Notes: generated by a model not told the origin, from the sequence alone. DNA of 7,048 bases from JAEUKA01 sp035340095 (GCA_035340095.1 DAORGN010000237.1:1-7048), one strand, 5' to 3'; positions 1 to 6,006 are shown, counted from the first letter of the stretch. Numbers and translations: made by a program.

Positions 1-55
1 CCTCGATCTTGCCTTGCTCGGTTCCCTCGACGGTCATATGCGCTTGCAGTGCCAT
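1..55 (-). CDS. hcp: Hcp, T6SS inner-tube protein (5' end only)
   Basis: Only the first 18 codons are inside the window. They read MALQAHMTVEGTEQGKIE, which matches the characteristic Hcp N-terminus (short hydrophobic start, then a T-V-x-G-x-x-Q-G-x-I-x strand). Hcp forms hexameric rings that stack into the tube pushed out by the contracting TssBC sheath, and it also carries effectors. The ATG at 55 has a strong ribosome binding site, AGGAG at 65-69 on the minus strand with a 9-base spacer. The gene follows tssC after a 76-base gap, the common tssB-tssC-hcp order, which strongly supports the call despite the short fragment. The rest lies to the left of the window, so neither full length nor any C-terminal effector extension can be judged. 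Confidence 0.85.
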   Translation of the reverse strand, partial: MALQAHMTVEGTEQGKIE

Positions 56-95
56 AGGCTGTAGCTCCTTTTTCCAAATGGAGTGTTTCAAGTGA

Positions 96-113
96 AGCCG
101 CGACAGAACGGCT
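96..113 (-). other. small inverted repeat between tssC and hcp
   Basis: AGCCG at 96-100 and CGGCT at 109-113 form a 5-bp stem with an 8-base loop, lying in the gap between the tssC stop codon and the hcp ribosome binding site. No T run follows in the direction of transcription, so it is not a classic terminator. A role in mRNA processing or 5' stabilisation of hcp mRNA is possible, but a stem this short could also arise by chance. Confidence 0.25.
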
Positions 114-131
114 CTGCCGCAGCCTGCGCGA

Positions 132-1646
132 TTATTTTCCTGGCGGTCCCTGCTGACCCACCAGCGATAGCGTGAACGACGCGCCCATGTACTTAAAGTG
201 CGGCCTTACCTTGAGCGCGACGGAGTACCAGCCCGGACGACCCGCGACGTCTTCCACTTTGATGTCGGCCATCCGCAGTGGACGCTGGGCACGAATGCCT
301 GGCATCGGATTGTCGTCTTCGGTGACGTACTGGCGAATCCACTTTTCGAGATCGTTTTGGAGGTCTTTTTTCTCTTTGTCGGTCCCGAGCGCTTCCCGCT
401 GGAGCACTTTGATGTAGTGCGCAAGTCGCGAGACAATGAACATGTATGGCAACTGCGCGCCGAGGCGAGAATTGGTTTCCGCAGCTTTCCCTTCCGGACT
501 CTGTCCAAAGGTCTTTGGCTTTTGGATCGAGTTGGCAGAAAAGAAGCAGGCGTTGTCGCTGTCCTTGCGCATCGTGAGCGCAATGAAGCCCTCTTCCGAA
601 AGATCGTATTCCAGCACTTCCGGAATCAGCACTTCGGTCGGAATCTTCTGCACCAAATCGCCATCGGATTTGTACAGGTGAACCGGCAGTTGCTCGACGG
701 TACCGCCGCCCTGTGGACCGATGATGTTCGGACACCACCTGTACTTGGCAAAGCTCTCTGTGAGTCGCGTTGCAAACGCAAACGCCGTGTTGCCCCACAG
801 GAAGTGATCGTGACTGCCGCTCTCTTCGGTGTAGCCAAACGACTTGACCGGATTGTCGATTCCATACGGACGACGCAGCAAAAAGCGCGGGCAGGTCAGA
901 CCGATGTAGCGGGCATCTTCGGAATCACGCAGGCTCCGCCACGAAATGTACTGTTTGCTTTCGAACTGGCTGCGGACATCTTTGAGCCGGGGCAGTCCTT
1001 CGTAGCTGCCGATGCCAAAAAAGCGCGGATCGGCAGCGGCGATAAACGGCGCATGGGCGGTTGATGCCACACCACCAACGAAGCGCAGAAGCTCAATGTC
1101 GGGTTCGCTTGGGCCAAAGTCGTAGTTGCCAATGATGGCCCCATACGGCTTGCCACCAAACTGACCGTACTCCGCTTTGTGAACGTGGTAGTAGAGCCCC
1201 GACTGAAACAGCTCGGGCGCGTCTTTGAAGTCCGCGAGCAGGTCGTCTTTGCTGACGTTGAGAACGCTGACCTTGATGTTCTGGCGGAAGTCGGTTCGGT
1301 CGACGAGAAAGCGCAGTCCTCGCCACCCCGATTCGAGCTGCTGAAACTTTTCGTTGTGCAGAACTTTGTCGAGCTGTTGACCCAGTTTTTTGTCCAGCTC
1401 GGCAATCGCGCGATCGACGGCAGAACGATCGATCTTTGTCGCTTCCGCCGACTTGGTGTCCCCTTGCGCTGCCAGAATTTGCTTGAGCAGTGCGCGGACA
1501 CCTCGCTGCATCAGCGGGCGACTGGCTTCTGCTTTCGCCGCATGGGTCTGTTCGATGATCTGATCGAGGACACTGGCCGACGGTGCGGCGTGTTCGGTTG
1601 GGGCCGTTATTTGTGCCGACTGGGCAGCAGTAGACTCTTGGGCCAC
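132..1646 (-). CDS. tssC: TssC, T6SS contractile sheath large subunit
   Basis: A 504-residue protein of the EvpB/VipB/TssC family, near the usual length of about 490-500. TssC and TssB co-assemble into the cytoplasmic sheath that contracts to fire the Hcp tube. Recognisable blocks are LHNEKFQQLESGWRGLRF (about 97-114), the GQFGGKPYGAIIGNYDF segment (161-177), WCPNIIGPQGGGTVEQLP (304-321), and the C-terminal QLPYMFIVSRLAHYIKVLQR block (398-417), followed by a conserved beta-rich tail with RPLRM (455-459). The reading frame extends upstream to a TTG at 1697, but the GTG at 1646 is chosen. It follows AAGGAGA at 1651-1657 with ideal spacing, and the upstream TTG lies inside a stem-loop. The extreme C-terminus (QQGPPGK) is short and polar. 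It sits in a tssA-tssB-tssC-hcp transcription unit, 102 bases after tssB. Confidence 0.96.
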   Translation of the reverse strand: MAQESTAAQSAQITAPTEHAAPSASVLDQIIEQTHAAKAEASRPLMQRGVRALLKQILAAQGDTKSAEATKIDRSAVDRAIAELDKKLGQQLDKVLHNEKFQQLESGWRGLRFLVDRTDFRQNIKVSVLNVSKDDLLADFKDAPELFQSGLYYHVHKAEYGQFGGKPYGAIIGNYDFGPSEPDIELLRFVGGVASTAHAPFIAAADPRFFGIGSYEGLPRLKDVRSQFESKQYISWRSLRDSEDARYIGLTCPRFLLRRPYGIDNPVKSFGYTEESGSHDHFLWGNTAFAFATRLTESFAKYRWCPNIIGPQGGGTVEQLPVHLYKSDGDLVQKIPTEVLIPEVLEYDLSEEGFIALTMRKDSDNACFFSANSIQKPKTFGQSPEGKAAETNSRLGAQLPYMFIVSRLAHYIKVLQREALGTDKEKKDLQNDLEKWIRQYVTEDDNPMPGIRAQRPLRMADIKVEDVAGRPGWYSVALKVRPHFKYMGASFTLSLVGQQGPPGK

Positions 1647-1650
1647 GGGC

Positions 1651-1657
1651 TCTCCTT
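1651..1657 (-). promoter_or_regulatory. ribosome binding site of tssC
   Basis: The minus strand reads AAGGAGA here, 4 bases before the GTG at 1646. It decides the tssC start in favour of GTG over the more distal TTG at 1697, which has no comparable Shine-Dalgarno sequence. Confidence 0.75.
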
Positions 1658-1663
1658 GCCACC

Positions 1664-1697
1664 TTGGGAACACCGCAATGAGCGGATGTATTCCCAA
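1664..1697 (-). other. intercistronic stem-loop ahead of tssC
   Basis: On the minus strand the 34 bases form a 7-bp outer stem (TTGGGAA at 1691-1697 with TTCCCAA at 1664-1670). After a small bulge comes an inner CA/TG and CCGC/GCGG stem around a 5-base loop. It ends 6 bases before the tssC ribosome binding site at 1651-1657. No T tract follows, so it looks like an RNA structure affecting mRNA processing, stability or tssC translation rather than a terminator. A protein-binding palindrome is the alternative. Confidence 0.55.
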
Positions 1698-1748
1698 TCC
1701 ATCTTGCGGGTTACGAAACCGATGCGTGTGATCCTGACATCCGAGCGA

Positions 1749-2255
1749 TCAGGAATTGCTGCTTCCCAAACCGATCTCATCCAAAATGCTGCCGCGCTCG
1801 GCTTCGTCGTCCAGCAGCTTCTGAAGTCGCTTGCGAAACTCGGCGTTTTGCGACAGCGGACCTTTCAGTTCGGTGAGCGCCTCGCGCAGCTCCAAAAGCT
1901 CGCGCAGCTCCGGAATCTGCTGGGCAATCGACTCCGGTTCAAAGTCCTTCATGCTCGAAAAGTTCAAGTGGACCGCGAGCTGCTCGTCTGGTTTTCCCGA
2001 CAGTGTGTTGTCGACTTGCATCGCCAGACCGACTCGCTGACTGCTCAGCACTTCATCGAAGTTGTTTTTGTCGATGCTGATCGGTTTGCGTTCTTCGATG
2101 AGCGTGGCATCTGGACGCCCGGTGAAGTCCCCCGTCACAAGCAGGCGGAGCGGCAGCTCTGTTTCCTCAACGGCGCCTCCCGTTTCGGTCTTGTAACGGA
2201 TGTTGACACGCTCTTGGGGCGCGACGGCGCCCTCTTTCCCTGGAGTTGCTGCCAT
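1749..2255 (-). CDS. tssB: TssB, T6SS contractile sheath small subunit
   Basis: A 168-residue protein of the ImpB/VipA/TssB family, the usual size. Its subunits interlock with TssC to build the contractile sheath. Visible family features are RVNIRYKTE near the N-terminus (16-24), the LPLRLLVTGDFTG strand-turn (34-46), FDEVL (66-70), the SMKDFEPESIAQQIPEL motif (101-117), and a helical C-terminus containing FRKRLQKLL (140-148), which in this family continues the sheath contacts. The ATG at 2255 is preferred over a start 8 codons upstream. It has GGAGG at 2265-2269 with a 9-base spacer and gives the expected MAATPGKEG-type N-terminus. The gene lies 134 bases after tssA and 102 bases before tssC on the same strand. 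A terminator-like hairpin sits just upstream, so its transcription may be partly uncoupled from tssA. Confidence 0.96.
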   Translation of the reverse strand: MAATPGKEGAVAPQERVNIRYKTETGGAVEETELPLRLLVTGDFTGRPDATLIEERKPISIDKNNFDEVLSSQRVGLAMQVDNTLSGKPDEQLAVHLNFSSMKDFEPESIAQQIPELRELLELREALTELKGPLSQNAEFRKRLQKLLDDEAERGSILDEIGLGSSNS

Positions 2256-2271
2256 GATCGTGAGCCTCCAC

Positions 2272-2295
2272 AAAAACAATCGGCACCGCTGCCGA
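2272..2295 (-). terminator. hairpin with T tract between tssA and tssB (terminator or attenuator)
   Basis: Reading the minus strand, TCGGCA (2290-2295), a GCGG loop and TGCCGA (2280-2285) form a perfect 6-bp stem. It is followed at once by TTGTTTTT (2272-2279). This is the layout of a small intrinsic terminator pointing in the direction of tssA transcription, placed about 17 bases before the tssB start codon and abutting its ribosome binding site. It may attenuate read-through from tssA or protect the 5' end of a processed tssBC-hcp transcript. The stem is short, so termination may be partial. Confidence 0.45.
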
Positions 2296-2303
2296 ATGAG
2301 GTC

Positions 2304-2332
2304 TGCGTAGCAAAAGCAAGGCGGATTTGCAA
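2304..2332 (-). promoter_or_regulatory. weak candidate promoter for tssB-tssC-hcp
   Basis: On the minus strand TTGCAA (2327-2332) lies 17 bases from TACGCA (2304-2309), and a TG one base upstream of the latter resembles an extended -10. Transcription would begin near 2297, immediately before the hairpin at 2280-2295. The -10 match is poor; it is listed because a terminator-like element after tssA would call for a separate start. Confidence 0.15.
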
Positions 2333-2389
2333 GGCTATCTGCTCAACGTGGCTTGCGTGTCCGACGGCAGATTGCGCAGTTTGGATGCA

Positions 2390-4030
2390 TTACGCGGGCC
2401 AGATTTCCGGGCCCAGTTCGATCGCATCTGCGGGCGCGATTTGGCAGATCCGATTCCACAGCGCCCGTCGCGTCTGCGGATCGACTTCGGCAGCGCGCGC
2501 GACCCGAACCGCAAGGCGCAGCGACTTTTGCGCAAGCTCTGGCTGCCAATCGCTGAGCCGATGCGTCTCGATGTCGGCCAGCAGCTGCTCGATCACTGGC
2601 ATCGCGATGTCACTCCGCTGCTTCGCAAGCAACATCTCCGCAAGCTGAAGCCGAATGGAAAAACGCTGTCTGCCTGAGCCCGCTTGCGCAATCCGTTTCT
2701 GCAACACCTTTGCGGCGGCAAGCAGTTCATCCGGCAGACCGGTTTCCGCCGCGTCTTCTGCTTCTTTTCCGACAGCATGCCCGGTTTCCGCTCCGCTTTT
2801 CTGACGGGCCGCTTTTTCCAGCCACGCCACCGTTTCGGAATCCGCGAGCGGTGTCGCATCGCGATCGGAAAAACGCAGAGCTGGCAGTTCCGGACACAGC
2901 GTGACGAGCAGCGCTGCTTGCGCGAGCACGGCGGAAAGCGCTCGCGAGGCCCCCATCTGTGCAAGTGCTTCGCCGGAAAACCGCTGCAAATCAAGCCACA
3001 GCGGATGTTGCGCAAACAGCTCTTCACATTCCTTTGCGACCTCGGCGTAATGTCCGGCTGCGAGTCGCTGGGTCAGTTCCTTTTTGATCCGCGCATGTCC
3101 TTGCGGAACCGGCAGATCGGTCTTTCCCTTGTTCGCTTCCGCTTGCGCAAGACGCTCGGGACGCAGCAGGTCATGGCTGCCAAAACGCAGCGCCCGCAGC
3201 ATCCAATACGGAGCCGGATTTTCGATCGATTCACTGCGCAAGTGATCGGAAAAACGGATCACGCAATCGGCGAGATGCGCTTCCACTTCGTCGATTTCCA
3301 GCGTCGCCACATCTTGCAGAGGTGGTGGCGATGGCGGAAGCTCGGGCGGATTCACGATCACTTGCTGCGGCACCACTTCGCGCACGATCGGAACGGGTTT
3401 GACAGGTTCTGGTTCGGCTGGCTTTTCGACCCCTTTGGGTTCGATGGGAATCGCTTTTTTCTCGACGGGAGGTGGCAGCGTCTCTGCTTGTTTTTTCAGA
3501 ATCTCCCGCAGCTCGCGCAGAAGCGGATGCTGTAGTCCAAACGCTGTGCCGGCCTGCTCGGCGACTTGTTCCGCGATCTGTTTGCACGCCAAAAATTCCG
3601 CCGCTTCGCTCGGCGAAGGCGGTGACATTTCGAAAAACAGCGCAAGCTCACTGGACATCCACTGTAGCTGTCCTAGCCGTCGAGAATCATTCTTCGGAAA
3701 CAGCTTTTGGACGGTGTCCGGACTCGCCAGCAGATCCAAAAACGCCAAAAGCAGCGCACCCAGCTTGATGTAGCGCGTCGGCTCTCCGTCTGCATTGCGG
3801 AACACCGCCAGCGACAGATAGCTGTAAATTTTCAGATCAGGAAGCCGCGCCGCCAGCTCTGTGCCCAGCCGCTCGACGCTTGCAAAGTCAATTCCCAGCT
3901 TGTTGCCGCTGTAATCAGACACAATCTGGGTAAACTGCTGGAGAGTCGGATTTCCGTCGAGAACTTCGCCAGATTGCGCAGCCGACTTCCCGATCTGCGA
4001 AAGCGAACAAGCTTGGATCGTTTCAATCAT
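2390..4030 (-). CDS. tssA: TssA, T6SS assembly organiser (ImpA N-terminal plus VasJ-type C-terminal domain)
   Basis: A 546-residue TssA-family protein. TssA proteins form rings at the baseplate or the distal sheath end and coordinate tube and sheath polymerisation. The N-terminal part (about 10-140) fits the ImpA_N domain, with YIKLGALLLAFLDLL (87-101) and RRLGQLQWMSSELALFF (117-133). A proline-rich linker spans about 186-238. The C-terminal part (about 275-540) is VasJ-like: PLWLDLQRFSGEALAQMG (343-360), RFSDRDATPLADSETVAWL (386-404, corresponding to the family's F-D-G-T-P-x-A-D...WL motif), and RLSDWQPELAQKSL (491-504). The frame stays open far upstream, but the ATG at 4030 has GGGAG at 4039-4043 with an 8-base spacer, and the upstream codons are arginine/serine-rich, non-family sequence overlapping the divergent gene. 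It is first of the minus-strand T6SS unit, and its length suits the long TssA forms. Confidence 0.9.
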   Translation of the reverse strand: MIETIQACSLSQIGKSAAQSGEVLDGNPTLQQFTQIVSDYSGNKLGIDFASVERLGTELAARLPDLKIYSYLSLAVFRNADGEPTRYIKLGALLLAFLDLLASPDTVQKLFPKNDSRRLGQLQWMSSELALFFEMSPPSPSEAAEFLACKQIAEQVAEQAGTAFGLQHPLLRELREILKKQAETLPPPVEKKAIPIEPKGVEKPAEPEPVKPVPIVREVVPQQVIVNPPELPPSPPPLQDVATLEIDEVEAHLADCVIRFSDHLRSESIENPAPYWMLRALRFGSHDLLRPERLAQAEANKGKTDLPVPQGHARIKKELTQRLAAGHYAEVAKECEELFAQHPLWLDLQRFSGEALAQMGASRALSAVLAQAALLVTLCPELPALRFSDRDATPLADSETVAWLEKAARQKSGAETGHAVGKEAEDAAETGLPDELLAAAKVLQKRIAQAGSGRQRFSIRLQLAEMLLAKQRSDIAMPVIEQLLADIETHRLSDWQPELAQKSLRLAVRVARAAEVDPQTRRALWNRICQIAPADAIELGPEIWPA

Positions 4031-4196
4031 CCGCGGGTCTCCCGATTGTGTGCGATGCGTCGCGTATAGCATGGGCAGACATCCGCTCCTAGCGTTCCCG
4101 CTTGCCAATCCGGAAGAGTCTGTCTTACGCTCCGCCGCGTGACCCGTTGGCAAAGCGCCGTGGGCCACAAAACCTGCGCTCGGCTTGGGTCTTCCT
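4031..4196. other. divergent intergenic region between tssA and the FHA gene
   Basis: These 166 bases separate the two outward-facing T6SS transcription units and must contain their control signals. On the minus side there is a ribosome binding site for tssA (4039-4043) and a possible extended -10 (4063-4071). On the plus side I see no convincing promoter and no clear Shine-Dalgarno sequence before the FHA start. No strong inverted repeat or RNA gene was found. Confidence 0.6.
4063..4071 (-). promoter_or_regulatory. tssA: candidate extended -10 promoter for tssA
   Basis: The minus strand reads TGCTATACG, a TG-N-TATACG element resembling an extended -10. The predicted transcription start is near 4056 and would give a 5' leader of about 26 bases before the tssA ATG at 4030. 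No good -35 is present at the usual distance, which is tolerated for extended -10 promoters in well-studied bacteria. Confidence 0.3.
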
Positions 4197-4955
4197 ATGA
4201 ATGAGATCACGCTCTCTCCGCTGCTCGCCAAGGCACAGACCGGAAGTCTGGTCATCGAAACTGGGAGTCTGGCCGGACAGCGTTTTGTGCTTCCGCCTGT
4301 GCCCGGTGCGCTGCTGTTGGGTCGCGAGCGCATCTGCAATGTCCGTTTTGATCCAGAGCGCGAGCGGCTGGTCGGACGCACGCATGCGCGAATCGAAGTC
4401 CGTCCCGAAGGCGTGTTCCTGGTCGATCTCAACAGTGCCAACGGAACGTTTCGCGAAGGCGGACAGCCTGTCCGTGGGAGCATTCCGCTTCATTCCGGAA
4501 TGCGTTTCCAGCTCGGCGGGGAAGGGGGTCCATGGCTGTCTGTGGAACTGCCCCAAGCGGTGCCGACTCAGGCCGTGCATGCATCGCCGGTTCTATCGGA
4601 AACCCCGACGATTGTGACGCGGCCTGATCCCATCGCCCAGCATGCAGCGCCGGCAGTGCTGATTCGTCCCGTGGTGAAAAGTCCTGTCCTGCCCGCTTCC
4701 CCGGCGACCGCGCCCGCGCAACCGAACATTTTTTCTGCGAGCCCACCCAGTCCGCAAGTCGATGTCGACAGTCCGCGCGCCGTAAGTGCTGGCAGCCTGG
4801 GTCAAGACCCCCAAGCGGCGGCGCAAAAGAGAGCGTATTTCCGACAGATTGTGGTCATTGTGCTGATTCTGCTTTCGGCCTGTGGGCTCGGTGTTCTCAT
4901 CGGAACGAGCAGCAGTTCCACAAACCTTGGCCCCTCTGAAAATTCCGTTCCGTAA
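4197..4955 (+). CDS. FHA-domain protein with C-terminal membrane anchor, probable T6SS regulator
   Basis: A 252-residue protein. Residues about 17-118 form a forkhead-associated domain, a phosphothreonine-binding fold. GRERICNVRF (42-51), GRTHARI (60-66) and DLNSANGTF (77-85) correspond to the consensus GR, S-R-x-H and N-G elements. A low-complexity Pro/Ala/Val-rich linker (about 119-200) follows. A hydrophobic helix, QIVVIVLILLSACGLGVLIG (217-236), preceded by KR and followed by a short polar tail, predicts a cytoplasmic FHA domain tethered to the inner membrane. FHA proteins (Fha/TagH) commonly occur in T6SS loci, where threonine phosphorylation controls assembly; the divergent position next to tssA supports this role. 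Glycine replaces the usual serine of S-R-x-H at residue 60, so phosphopeptide binding may be altered. The ATG at 4197 is chosen over a TTG four codons upstream; neither has a strong ribosome binding site. Confidence 0.85.
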   Translation: MNEITLSPLLAKAQTGSLVIETGSLAGQRFVLPPVPGALLLGRERICNVRFDPERERLVGRTHARIEVRPEGVFLVDLNSANGTFREGGQPVRGSIPLHSGMRFQLGGEGGPWLSVELPQAVPTQAVHASPVLSETPTIVTRPDPIAQHAAPAVLIRPVVKSPVLPASPATAPAQPNIFSASPPSPQVDVDSPRAVSAGSLGQDPQAAAQKRAYFRQIVVIVLILLSACGLGVLIGTSSSSTNLGPSENSVP

Positions 4956-5095
4956 TCTGTGTCGTGGATCGGTGCGGATGACCCGCCACGTCGATTCCCT
5001 GCGTAGATGTCCTGACCATTCCTTCCCTGTCCGTACCTATCCTGACCGAACCGTTCATCGCCCCTGTCATCAAGTGGCGCCAATCCAAAATTCAG
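4956..5095. other. convergent intergenic region between the FHA gene and lipoprotein gene
   Basis: This 140-base gap lies between the two stop codons. It contains an imperfect hairpin (4963-4990: CGTGG..CGG pairing with CCG.CCACG) with no T tract on either side, and a three-unit 15-base repeat (5011-5055). No convincing intrinsic terminator was found for either converging gene. Confidence 0.5.
5011..5055. repeat. three imperfect 15-base tandem repeats
   Basis: Units 5011-5025, 5026-5040 and 5041-5055 share the pattern CCTGnCCnnnCC. The remaining positions agree in at least two of the three copies. The period is a multiple of three. On the minus strand, in the frame that continues from the lipoprotein beyond its stop, it reads RFGQD-RYGQG-RNGQD. 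It may be a remnant of coding sequence lost from the lipoprotein, or simply a small minisatellite in non-coding DNA. Confidence 0.5.
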
Positions 5096-5854
5096 TTAAG
5101 CGTCCGCCAGTGCCAGGCCTTGGGGGCCCATTCCGGGGGTTAGGGTGGTCGGCGCGCCGAAGCTGGTTCCGCTCGCCAAGTGGACGGTGATGTTGTTGCT
5201 CATTTGGTTGGCAACGATCAGGTCGGGCTTGCCATCGCCGTTTAGATCCTTGGACACGATGTCGCGCGGCTGCATGCCGGCGGTGATTCCATTGCCGGCG
5301 CCAAAGCTGCCTTGTCCGTCGCCGTTGTGGATGTTGACTTGACCGCTGCCGGCGATGAGCCCGACCGCCAGATCGACTTTCCCATCGCCATTCCAGTCAT
5401 CGATCGCGACAAAGCGTGGAGATGATCCGGTGCTGATGGTGTTCATCGGTGAAAACGACAGCGTCGCACTGGTATAGGCAAACAGATCGGAACGCGAAAC
5501 GCTCTTGCCGTCGGGATTGGTGACGACGATGGCGGCGGCTCCGCAGGTTCCGGCTTTGGCCGGGGTGGTGCAGGTCAGGCTGGTCGGGCTCTGTACGGTG
5601 ACGTTTTGGCAGGGCGCGCCAAAGACAGTGACGGTGGCGCCGCTTTGGAAGCCTTGTCCCGTGATGGTGATGGTCGTTCCGCCGGTGTTTATGCCGCCCG
5701 CGGGTGAAATGGCCGCGACGCTCAGCCCGGTGCTCTGATCGGGCGGCGGTGTGTTCATGTCCATGGTGCCGGTTTGGCTTGTGTCATTGCAGCTTGAAAC
5801 CGCGAAGCTGAGAAGCAAAAAGCCCAAAGTGATAAGCCGAGAGACAGTTCGCAT
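5096..5854 (-). CDS. IPT/TIG and FG-GAP repeat lipoprotein, apparently C-terminally truncated
   Basis: A 252-residue predicted lipoprotein. The N-terminus MRTVSRLITLGFLLLSFAVS plus S-C gives a basic n-region, a hydrophobic core and a VSSC lipobox with the lipidated cysteine at 22. A Thr/Pro-rich spacer follows, then an IPT/TIG immunoglobulin-like domain (about 43-128, with SPAGGINTGGTTITITGQGF and cysteines that could form disulfides). FG-GAP/VCBS repeats come next, with two complete D-x-N-x-D-G-x-x-D calcium loops (153-161 and 203-211). A third repeat starts with PQGLALAD but ends two codons later in TAA, just where its calcium loop should be. Such proteins sit on the outer membrane or cell surface and often mediate adhesion; the substrate is unknown. 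ATG 5854 is chosen because it directly precedes the signal peptide and has a G-rich ribosome binding site. No link to the T6SS is evident. Confidence 0.8.
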   Translation of the reverse strand: MRTVSRLITLGFLLLSFAVSSCNDTSQTGTMDMNTPPPDQSTGLSVAAISPAGGINTGGTTITITGQGFQSGATVTVFGAPCQNVTVQSPTSLTCTTPAKAGTCGAAAIVVTNPDGKSVSRSDLFAYTSATLSFSPMNTISTGSSPRFVAIDDWNGDGKVDLAVGLIAGSGQVNIHNGDGQGSFGAGNGITAGMQPRDIVSKDLNGDGKPDLIVANQMSNNITVHLASGTSFGAPTTLTPGMGPQGLALADA

Positions 5855-6006
5855 GAAGGTTCCCCCCTTGACGTTGTGCGAGTCGATGCGTGCCGACGAT
5901 GGGGATGCTTTTGCAAAAAGAAGCGACGCCCCCAAAGGGCACACAATCATCCAAAGTAGTCGATTGCGACAAACCCTGACAATGTACCGTGATAGGTTGC
6001 TGCGAA
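5855..6006. other. divergent intergenic region between the lipoprotein gene and metH
   Basis: A 152-base spacer with the start regions of two outward-facing genes. On the minus strand a purine-rich AAGGGGGG stretch serves as the lipoprotein ribosome binding site. A possible minus-strand promoter (TTGTCA at 5977-5982, TACTTT at 5953-5958, 18-base spacer) would give a leader of roughly 90 bases. On the plus side only a weak AGG at 5994-5996 precedes metH. No cobalamin or SAM riboswitch pattern is recognisable; the space available is small for a cobalamin riboswitch. Confidence 0.45.

Noticed and set aside
198..1064. Plus-strand open frame of 288 codons
   Set aside because: Entirely antisense to tssC; no family resemblance, and its composition reflects the codon bias of the real gene.
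2396..2414. GGGCC/GGCCC inverted repeat near the end of tssA
   Set aside because: It lies in the final tssA codons, has no T tract, and a 5-bp GC stem is common by chance.
1179..2648. Plus-strand open frame of 489 codons
   Set aside because: It lies antisense to tssC, the gap, tssB and the end of tssA, with no recognisable domain or ribosome binding site. The strong families on the other strand explain it as a shadow frame.
2684..3535. Plus-strand open frame of 283 codons
   Set aside because: Entirely antisense to tssA, rich in Arg, Phe and His, without domain signatures.
4031..4130. Sigma-54 promoter upstream of tssA (TTGGCAAGCGGGAACGCT on the minus strand)
   Set aside because: The GG and GC elements are 11 rather than 10 bases apart and the -12 box is poor, so the match is not good enough to list as a feature.
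4102..4130. Sigma-70 promoter for the FHA gene (TTGCCA, 17 bases, TTACGC)
   Set aside because: The -10 hexamer matches the consensus at almost no position.
4963..4990. Imperfect hairpin as a bidirectional terminator between the converging genes
   Set aside because: It has a bulge, a 10-base loop and no T run on either side, so a terminator call is not supported.
4802..5083. Minus-strand open frame past the lipoprotein stop, a possible separate small gene
   Set aside because: Much of it is antisense to the FHA coding region, it has no convincing ribosome binding site, and only the short repeat is notable. The repeat is reported on its own.
5855..6006. Cobalamin or SAM riboswitch controlling metH
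   Set aside because: I looked for conserved riboswitch boxes and found none, and the 152-base divergent spacer leaves little room.
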